A stretch of DNA of 21,463 bases from Prolixibacteraceae bacterium (GTDB lineage Bacteria; Bacteroidota; Bacteroidia; Bacteroidales; Prolixibacteraceae): NCBI GenBank assembly GCA_016930735.1, contig JAFGGF010000047.1, positions 1 to 21,463 of the forward strand. Reading direction: 5' to 3'. A program made the translations under genes and the position numbers. Below, one piece after another: positions 15,281 through 21,463 of this stretch (position 1 is its first letter; the number at the start of each line of letters is the position of its first letter). The notes beneath the pieces were generated by a model. It searched no databases and was not told the DNA's origin. It was given only the letters and a program-made list of their open reading frames with translations.

Positions 15281-17047
15281 GTGGCTAAAAAATCTTTCAG
15301 GAAAGAAATATTTACGTACTTTATTGTTGTTTTTATTCTTTTTACTGTTGCCATAGTTTTTTTCCAATACGAAAGAGAAAAACACTACCGTTCAGCCCAG
15401 CTCGAAAATACCCTTGACAATATTACTGAAATGACCCACCGGTTTATCGAAGAGAATAACCTGCTGGAAGGTAATATTATTAAACGGATTAAAGAAGTCG
15501 AAGTAATTATCCCTCAGTCAAACGTAAGGATCACTGTAATTGATATTAACGGGATTGTTTTGTACGACAGTTATGTAGATGATTACTTTTCGATGGAAAA
15601 CCACCTGCATCGACCTGAAATTCAAAAAGCTTTGCGTGAAGGGAAAGGTTCCAACATCCGGAAATCAGCAACTACAGGATTGGAATATTATTATTATTCA
15701 AAAAAATATGTCGATTATTTTATACGCACTGCCGTTGTATATAACATACAGATTAAAAATTTCCTGAAAGCAGGGCGAGCATTTTTTATCTTTATGATTG
15801 CTATTTTTATTGTTATCGGAATATCGTTATACCTGGTAACCGGCAGGCTTTCAGAATCAATTACACGCTTAAAGGATTTCGCTTTAAAAGCCGGCAATAA
15901 TGAGCCCATTCCTTATGATACCCCTTTCCCTGATAATGAACTGGGAATAATTGGCAACCAGATTACACAGATTTACAGTAGTTTAAAAGATAAAACCGAC
16001 GACCTTATACGTGAAAAAGAAAAACTTCTTAACCACCTGAATGCTTTAAATGAAGGTATTGCATTTTTTTCAAATGAAAAAAAGAAGACCCTTTCAAACA
16101 GCCATTTTATACAATATATAAATGTATTGTCGAGTAAAACAATAAAATCGGATAAAGATATTTTTGAAATTAAGGGATTTAAAAAACTGAATAAATTTCT
16201 TTCTGAATATCTGAATGATAATTATTCGCTTGACATCAATTCATTGCCTCAGTATAATTATAGCCTGAATATTGGTGAGAGATATTTTCAGATTCAAAGC
16301 ATTGTCTTCCCCGATAAAAGTTTTGAAGTAATGATAACCGATATAACCAGGCTTGAAAAAAGAAGGTTACTAAAACAGCAACTTACTTCTAATATTGCAC
16401 ACGAGCTTAAAACTCCGCTCTCTTCAATAAAAGGATACCTTGAAACCATTATTGATAACTGGCCCATTCCGGAAGATAAGTTGAAGTATTTTTTAGATAA
16501 AACTTTTGACCAGTCGGAAAGGCTTACCGACTTAATTAATGACGTTTCATTATTGAACAATATAGAAGATGCCGGTGACTTGTTTCAGATGAAAACTACC
16601 AATTTAAGCAAACTGATTGCAGAAGTTCATGAAAATTTTGCCAACCGTATAACTGAAAAAAACATTGAATTTATAAATCAAATAAATCAAAAAATCAAAC
16701 TGAACGGAAATGAATCGTTGTTATATTCTGTTTTCCAGAACCTGATTGAAAACTCAATTAAATATGGCGGTGAAGGAATCCGAATTGTAATTAAACTTTA
16801 TCACGAAGACCAGAAATACTACTATTTTTCTTATTCAGATACAGGTCCTGGTATTCCAGAAGAGCATCTGTCCCGGATATTTGAACGTTTTTATCGTGTC
16901 GATCACGGACGTACACGCCAGATGGGAGGGACAGGATTAGGACTTGCCATCGTTAAAAATGCTGTTCAACTTCATAAAGGTGATATTTCTGTGAGAAATA
17001 AACAGAAAAGAGGCCTTGAATTTTTATTCTCCCTTGCAAAATTCTGA
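15281..17047 (+). CDS. PhoR-like sensor histidine kinase with extracytoplasmic domain
   Basis: A membrane histidine kinase of 588 residues starting with GTG. Order: first membrane segment (about 11-28), an extracytoplasmic domain of about 135 residues with GKGSNIRKSATTGLEYYYYS, second membrane segment (about 167-186), HAMP (about 187-240), a PAS-like region (about 250-355, opening with LNHLNALNEGIAFF), HisKA with H374 in SNIAHELKTPLSSIKG, then HATPase with NLIENSIKYG, SDTGPGIPEEH, RIFERFYRVDHGR and GGTGLGLAIVK. All catalytic boxes are intact. The extracytoplasmic sequence and overall layout match the PhoR type common in Bacteroidota. It follows its regulator by 17 bp and is followed by a TonB-dependent receptor. 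Unlike the kinase at 2185-3222, it can sense signals outside the cytoplasm. Kinase certain; ligand unknown. Confidence 0.93.
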   Translation: MAKKSFRKEIFTYFIVVFILFTVAIVFFQYEREKHYRSAQLENTLDNITEMTHRFIEENNLLEGNIIKRIKEVEVIIPQSNVRITVIDINGIVLYDSYVDDYFSMENHLHRPEIQKALREGKGSNIRKSATTGLEYYYYSKKYVDYFIRTAVVYNIQIKNFLKAGRAFFIFMIAIFIVIGISLYLVTGRLSESITRLKDFALKAGNNEPIPYDTPFPDNELGIIGNQITQIYSSLKDKTDDLIREKEKLLNHLNALNEGIAFFSNEKKKTLSNSHFIQYINVLSSKTIKSDKDIFEIKGFKKLNKFLSEYLNDNYSLDINSLPQYNYSLNIGERYFQIQSIVFPDKSFEVMITDITRLEKRRLLKQQLTSNIAHELKTPLSSIKGYLETIIDNWPIPEDKLKYFLDKTFDQSERLTDLINDVSLLNNIEDAGDLFQMKTTNLSKLIAEVHENFANRITEKNIEFINQINQKIKLNGNESLLYSVFQNLIENSIKYGGEGIRIVIKLYHEDQKYYYFSYSDTGPGIPEEHLSRIFERFYRVDHGRTRQMGGTGLGLAIVKNAVQLHKGDISVRNKQKRGLEFLFSLAKF

Positions 17048-17087
17048 TAATCCTGATTTTCTTAATATTTAAATTACATTACCCTTC

Positions 17088-17103
17088 TTATCAATACTGA
17101 TAA
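17088..17103. repeat. Short palindrome after the second kinase gene
   Basis: TTATCA (17088-17093) and TGATAA (17098-17103) form a perfect 6-bp inverted repeat with a 4-base spacer, 40 bases after the kinase stop, followed by TTTGTCAT. It could be a weak terminator or an operator half-site pair. Low GC makes chance likely. Confidence 0.3.
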
Positions 17104-17207
17104 TTTGTCATAAAAAAATATTTAAATAACTGGTTTTCAGATACAAAAACCATGTTACATTTTTATTAAAGAAAAGTAATCCATCCTTAAATGAATATTA
17201 ATCCCGC

Positions 17208-17223
17208 TGTAACATTAAGGTTG
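17208..17223 (+). promoter_or_regulatory. Candidate regulatory site upstream of the second TonB-dependent receptor
   Basis: TGTAACATTAA at 17208-17218 combines two words seen in the permease region (TAACATT and ACATTAA). It overlaps TAAGGTTG (17216-17223), one mismatch from the -7 consensus, 52 bases before the receptor ATG. GTTACAT, the reverse of ATGTAAC, lies at 17154-17160. The overlap of operator and promoter would be unusual for activation, so this is tentative. Confidence 0.25.
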
Positions 17224-17275
17224 TTTTTTTACCTCCGTATTGAAAATACAAAAAAACACTGCAATTAAATTTAAA

Positions 17276-20143
17276 ATGAAAAAATTAGTTATTAACTTAT
17301 TGTTACTGACCGTGTCAGTATTTAGTATTGCCCAGAACGGCACTATTAAAGGAACAATTACAGACTCCCGAACGGGAGAATCCTTAATTGGAACGACCAT
17401 TTTAATCCAGGGAACATCAAACGGAACTATTACCGATTTCGATGGTAATTATGTTATAACAGATGTGAACCCCGGAACTTATAATCTGGTTGTATCTTTC
17501 ATTTCGTATACAACACAGATCGTTCGTGTTGAAGTTCAAAACAGTATTGAAACCGTTTTGAATATTGCTCTTGAACCCGCTACAATGGACATTGGTGAAG
17601 TTCAGGTTACAGCAAAAAGGCGCACCGATACCGAAATGTCATTGCTGTCAGGTCTGAAAGCACAAAACCTGATTGTAAGCGGTATCAGCGCACAACAGAT
17701 TTCTAAAAGCCAGGATAAAGATGCTGCTGAAGTAATCAGGCGTGTTCCCGGCATTACAATTACCGATGGAAGGTTTGTTATTGTACGTGGATTGATCGAA
17801 AGGTATAATTCGGTTATGCTCAATCAGGCAACAGCACCCAGCTTTGAAGCCGATAAAAGGGCATTTTCGTTCGATGCAATCCCAAGTGGCTTGATTGAAA
17901 ATATCCTTATATATAAAAGCCCGGCACCTGAATTGCCTGCCGATTTTGCCGGTGCTGCCATCGATGTTAAAACAAAAAGTGTTGCCGATGAAAACAGCCT
18001 CGTTATTTCCCTTGGAGGCAAATATGTTACAAATACCACCTGGTCTGATGAGTTTTTTACTTACAAAGGGTCAAAAAACGATTGGCTGGGATTTGACGAC
18101 GGTACACGTGATATTCCTGAAGGTGTCCCGGAATCAGCAGAATTTGTTGATTTGTACAATTGGGAAAGCGTAGATGCCTATGTTGAAAAAACACAGGAAA
18201 TAAACCGTATTTCCAAACTGTTTTCAAACAACTGGCAACCATATTCAAAAACCCCGTTCCTTAATCAGGATCTGTCAATTACTTCGCAGCGAAGGTTTGT
18301 ACTTGGCAAAATCTCAATCGGGAATATTACTTCGTTAAACTACGGGTACAGCAATGACCTCACACTTAGAGACAGGCTGGAATATCAGGGGTATGATGAT
18401 GTAACTGAAATAGTTACCAAAGATTTCGATTTTAAAGATAAACTTTCAAAACAATCGGCTAAGGTAGGGCTTATTCATAACTGGAATATTCTGTACGGTA
18501 AAAATCAGAAATTTGAAATCCGTAACTTTTATAACCACCTGGGTACAAAATCTACCAATATCAGAGATGGTGTCAATTACTATAATGTTGAAACACTTCG
18601 TTTATACGATTTAAAATTTGTTACCCGTGCTGTTTATTCAGGCCAGCTTGCCGGAGAACAGCGATTCAACCACGAAAATACCATCATTAACTGGTTGGCT
18701 GGTTATGGATTCACAAAAACGGACCAGCCCGACAACAGAAGAGTTACGTTTGTTTTGGAAGACAATGAAGACAGTGAACACTTCAACGGATATTTTATGC
18801 GAATTCAGAATGTTCCCAATGCATATCTCGGTGGAAGGCTCTGGTTAAATATGAAAGAAAATATCTACGATTATAAAATTGACCTTGAACACAACTTCCA
18901 TGTATTTAAATCTGAAAATCTATGGAAATTCAAAGCCGGCTATTTTTATGAAAGAAAATTCCGCGAATTTGGTTCCCGTTTGCTTGGTGTGGTGGCTTTA
19001 AGAAATCCACCTGTCGATTTTTTCCAGCCTATTACAGACATTATGAATCAGGATAATTTCTTTTTTGACGAAACCCCTCCTTATAATAAACATGGCCTCT
19101 CTTACAGGGATAATACCCGTGCAAAAGACAGTTACAATGCACGTGATTTCCTGAATGCCGGATACATCGGGCTTTATATTCCTATAACCGGCAAAATAAA
19201 TATTTATGGTGGTGTAAGAATGGAAAAATTCGACCGCAAAATAACCGATTTTTACGAACCAACCCCTACTCCTGAATTATACGATATTGTCAGGGACACG
19301 ACTGATTATTTCCCTTCCTTTAACCTGACATACAATATCAATGAAAAGAACCTTTTACGGGCTTCATTCGGAAAAACTGTCAACCGTCCTGAATTCCGTG
19401 AAATGTCAAATTTCGATTATCAGGATTTTGATATGTTTGTGTTGATTCACGGGAATGAAGAATTACAAAATGCCTACATAAAAAACTATGACTTCAGGTA
19501 TGAATGGTATCCTAACCTCGGTGAAATAATTTCGGTTGCAGGTTTTTATAAAGATTTTCAAAATCCGATTGAAGTCTTTTTAATTCCGGCCGGAACGGGT
19601 TACGATTATAAACCATTTAATACTGAAGAAGGATATAGTATGGGGATTGAAATAGACGTAAGGAAAAACCTGTATTCCTTAGGATCATCGAACAGTTTTT
19701 TAAAGTACCTGAAAAATTTTACAGTCATATTTAATACCTCATTTATTAAAAGTGAAATAAATACAGAAAAACAGGGATTTGCCCGTGAAACAAAAAGAAT
19801 AATGCAGGGGCAGTCTCCATATATAGTTAATCTCGGATTAAATTATCAGGGTGAAGAAAACGGCCTTTCCGCAAACCTTTCCTATAACAGAGTCGGAAAA
19901 AGAATTGCGTACGTTGGAACACCTGTTAATCCGCATACATGGGAATTGCCAGGGAATTCTCTTGACTTTACAATTCAAAAAGATATTGGGGAAAGAATCA
20001 CAGCAAAGGCTGGTATTAAAGATATAATAAATGACCCGATCAGATTTGTGCAATACTATGGTGAAAACGAAAATATTGAACTAAATACCTTGAATTATAA
20101 ACCAAACCGATTGATTTCATTCAGTGTGGTTTATCGACTTTAA
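17276..20143 (+). CDS. Second TonB-dependent outer-membrane receptor
   Basis: A TonB-dependent receptor of 955 residues from the ATG at 17276. A longer reading from TTG 17240 would put twelve polar residues before an otherwise ideal signal peptide (1-19, ending VFSIAQ), so the ATG is preferred. Domains: CarboxypepD_reg-like (about 22-110, with TGESLIGTTILIQGT and DFDGNYVI), plug (about 125-240, with AEVIRRVPGITITDG, FVIVRGL and PADFAGAAIDVKTK), then the barrel. It ends in VVYRL, lacking a terminal aromatic residue. There is no SusD partner. It follows the second two-component system and is followed after 48 bp by a beta-helix protein. This receptor type plus beta-helix neighbour suggests a two-part uptake system. 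Its substrate is unknown; a phosphorus compound is inferred from context. It is only distantly similar to the first receptor. Confidence 0.94.
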   Translation: MKKLVINLLLLTVSVFSIAQNGTIKGTITDSRTGESLIGTTILIQGTSNGTITDFDGNYVITDVNPGTYNLVVSFISYTTQIVRVEVQNSIETVLNIALEPATMDIGEVQVTAKRRTDTEMSLLSGLKAQNLIVSGISAQQISKSQDKDAAEVIRRVPGITITDGRFVIVRGLIERYNSVMLNQATAPSFEADKRAFSFDAIPSGLIENILIYKSPAPELPADFAGAAIDVKTKSVADENSLVISLGGKYVTNTTWSDEFFTYKGSKNDWLGFDDGTRDIPEGVPESAEFVDLYNWESVDAYVEKTQEINRISKLFSNNWQPYSKTPFLNQDLSITSQRRFVLGKISIGNITSLNYGYSNDLTLRDRLEYQGYDDVTEIVTKDFDFKDKLSKQSAKVGLIHNWNILYGKNQKFEIRNFYNHLGTKSTNIRDGVNYYNVETLRLYDLKFVTRAVYSGQLAGEQRFNHENTIINWLAGYGFTKTDQPDNRRVTFVLEDNEDSEHFNGYFMRIQNVPNAYLGGRLWLNMKENIYDYKIDLEHNFHVFKSENLWKFKAGYFYERKFREFGSRLLGVVALRNPPVDFFQPITDIMNQDNFFFDETPPYNKHGLSYRDNTRAKDSYNARDFLNAGYIGLYIPITGKINIYGGVRMEKFDRKITDFYEPTPTPELYDIVRDTTDYFPSFNLTYNINEKNLLRASFGKTVNRPEFREMSNFDYQDFDMFVLIHGNEELQNAYIKNYDFRYEWYPNLGEIISVAGFYKDFQNPIEVFLIPAGTGYDYKPFNTEEGYSMGIEIDVRKNLYSLGSSNSFLKYLKNFTVIFNTSFIKSEINTEKQGFARETKRIMQGQSPYIVNLGLNYQGEENGLSANLSYNRVGKRIAYVGTPVNPHTWELPGNSLDFTIQKDIGERITAKAGIKDIINDPIRFVQYYGENENIELNTLNYKPNRLISFSVVYRL

Positions 20144-20191
20144 AATAAAATTTAAGTAAATAGTATTTAATGTAAATTAAAACATGCAATC

Positions 20192-21463
20192 ATGAAAAAA
20201 ATTTTACTTTCTGTTTTTGTATCAACGATTATGTTTTTGGGATTGAATGCCCAATCCATTGACGATCCGTTCTTTGAACATGTAAGCTATGTTGGTGCTT
20301 TCGACGGCACCAACAATTGGACCGAAGGGTGGACCGAATGGAACCCTGTTGATAAAGATTACCCTGTTGCTACCGTAACTAAAGGCAACCAGCAGTTCTC
20401 ACGTGCCACCGGTTTGCATATCACTGCAGACGAAACCTGGTCTGGCGTCATCAAACTTGACGGATGGGTTTATGTCGATGCTGGCGCTACCCTTACCATC
20501 GAAGCCGGTACTATCATCCGCAGCACCGAAAAAAGCGGGCTGTTTATCGAACGTGGCGGCAAAATAATGGCCGTAGGCTTAAAAGACCAGCCAATCGTAT
20601 TTACTTCAAACCAGGCTGCCGGCCTGCGCGCAAACAGCGACTGGGCTGGACTCGTCCTTTGCGGCTACGCACCTAATAACCTCCCCGGTGGCGAAGGTAT
20701 TGCCGAAGGCGGGATCGAATCCCCTTACGGCGGGAACGACCCTATGGACAACTCCGGTACCCTGAAATATGTCCGCGTTGAATTCCCGGGCTTCGAAATC
20801 GCTACCGGTTCTGAAGTGAACGGCGTTACTTTCTGCTCGGTAGGCGCAGGAACCAGTATTGATTATGTACAGGTTTCTTATTCAGGCGACGACGGATACG
20901 AATGGTTCGGCGGGACTGTGAAAGCAAAACACCTTATCTCCTATAAAACCGAAGACGACGACTTCGATACAGACAATGGTTTCTGTGGGCTCGTACAGTT
21001 CGGCCTTATTTCACGTGACCCTGATATCGTAGACTCTGACACTGCCAACGCTTTCGAATCTGACAACGACTCAGGAGGCAGCCTGTCGGAACCAATCACC
21101 CATGCTGTATTCAGCAACATCAGCGCTTTCGGGCCTTTCGCATCTGCCGGGCTTGAACTCGAAAAAAACCACGAAGACGGTGCTTCTATGCGCTTACGCC
21201 GCAGTACAAGGCTACAGATTTACAACGCACTCTTCGTCGGCTGGGGCCGTGGAATACGCATGGAATCCGATAATACAATGACTGCCGCACAAAATGGCAT
21301 ACTCAACGTAAGCAATACTATTATTGCAGGCGTGGAAAACGACAAGTATAAGGTAGACGGCACCATATTCGACGCTGCAGGCCTCGAAGCATGGTTCCTT
21401 ACCACCGGTAAACGAAATAAAATGCTTGACGCACAGGATGATGCCAAAATATCTGCGCCTTTC
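20192..21463 (+). CDS. Secreted beta-helix protein, 3' end outside window
   Basis: The frame is open from ATG 20192 to the window end, giving 424 residues without a stop. A signal peptide (1-20, ending GLNA) is followed by YVGAFDGTNNWTEGWTEW at 33-50, then beta-helix segments: GWVYVDAGATLTIEAGTII (91-109), LFIERGGKIMAVG, WAGLVLCGYAPNN, DNSGTLKYVRVEFPG (186-200), FCSVGAGTSIDYVQVSY, the acid-rich block DDGYEWFGGTVKAKHL (233-248) and EDDDFDTDNGF (254-264). It is clearly homologous to the lipoprotein at 12019-13338, but has a plain signal peptide, so it may be secreted, perhaps by the type IX system if a sorting domain follows beyond the window. Base composition rises to about 60% GC (36 of 60 bases at 20641-20700) with strong use of C-ending codons, unlike every neighbour. 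It likely forms an operon with the receptor. Function unknown. Confidence 0.88.
   Translation, partial: MKKILLSVFVSTIMFLGLNAQSIDDPFFEHVSYVGAFDGTNNWTEGWTEWNPVDKDYPVATVTKGNQQFSRATGLHITADETWSGVIKLDGWVYVDAGATLTIEAGTIIRSTEKSGLFIERGGKIMAVGLKDQPIVFTSNQAAGLRANSDWAGLVLCGYAPNNLPGGEGIAEGGIESPYGGNDPMDNSGTLKYVRVEFPGFEIATGSEVNGVTFCSVGAGTSIDYVQVSYSGDDGYEWFGGTVKAKHLISYKTEDDDFDTDNGFCGLVQFGLISRDPDIVDSDTANAFESDNDSGGSLSEPITHAVFSNISAFGPFASAGLELEKNHEDGASMRLRRSTRLQIYNALFVGWGRGIRMESDNTMTAAQNGILNVSNTIIAGVENDKYKVDGTIFDAAGLEAWFLTTGKRNKMLDAQDDAKISAPF

Noticed and set aside
17240..17275. Longer start (TTG) for the second TonB-dependent receptor
   Set aside because: It adds twelve polar and basic residues ahead of a complete signal peptide that starts at ATG 17276.
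6491..20143. SusCD-type polysaccharide utilisation locus
   Set aside because: Both receptors lack a SusD neighbour and no glycoside hydrolase is present; the beta-helix proteins show no SusD-like repeats.
20167..20173. TTAATGT, the Pho-box unit, between the second receptor and the beta-helix gene
   Set aside because: A single copy without the 11-bp partner in a 48-bp AT-rich gap; chance is likely and the gene is probably in an operon with the receptor.
20464..21447. Small open frames at 20464-20676 (+) and 21220-21447 (-)
   Set aside because: Both lie inside the beta-helix reading frame that runs from 20192 to the window end; high GC creates such frames by reducing stop codons.
1..21463. 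Search for CRISPR arrays, insertion sequences, tRNA genes and riboswitches
   Set aside because: No spaced repeats, transposase-like frames, tRNA-like cloverleaf or known riboswitch core were recognised by eye in any gap.

Overview
The window looks like chromosomal DNA from a Bacteroidota bacterium, probably a free-living or sediment member of the Bacteroidales/Marinilabiliales type (genus not determinable by eye). The evidence is AT-rich DNA, two large TonB-dependent receptors with an N-terminal CarboxypepD_reg-like domain, near absence of Shine-Dalgarno sequences, several upstream matches to the Bacteroidota -7 promoter element TAnnTTTG, an LpxH-like phosphoesterase and an RpoN. No rRNA, tRNA, CRISPR, transposase or phage gene was seen, and no gap between genes exceeds 300 bp.

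Layout. Left edge (1-1389): the C-terminal two thirds of rpoN and, in the same frame 3 bp later, a PAP2-related membrane protein whose catalytic residues look degenerate. Next (1390-5711) is a phosphate-control block: a PhoB-like regulator and a sensor kinase with no periplasmic domain on the minus strand, divergent from a PiT phosphate permease fused to a PhoU-like C-terminal domain. The shared intergenic region carries candidate promoters in both directions and a tandem 11-bp-period repeat built like a Pho box. A clear terminator closes the permease gene.

Middle (5887-12006): an unrecognised 127-residue protein, a TonB-dependent receptor followed by a beta-propeller phytase lipoprotein, a DUF2062 membrane protein on the minus strand, and an LpxH-type metallophosphoesterase.

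Right part (12019-21463): a minus-strand pair, porin then beta-helix lipoprotein, divergent from a second PhoB/PhoR-like two-component system. That system is followed by a second TonB-dependent receptor and a second, larger beta-helix protein that runs off the window end. The last gene has strikingly higher GC and C-ending codon use than everything else here.

Reading as a whole: most of the window fits a phosphorus-scavenging island. Two phosphate-type two-component systems would control an inner-membrane Pi permease, a phytate uptake and hydrolysis pair, and two outer-membrane channels (one passive porin, one TonB-dependent), each paired with a member of the same beta-helix family. The channel plus beta-helix pairing is the least explained part and the best candidate for an undescribed system. 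Family calls rest on motifs read by eye; substrate and regulation claims are inference.
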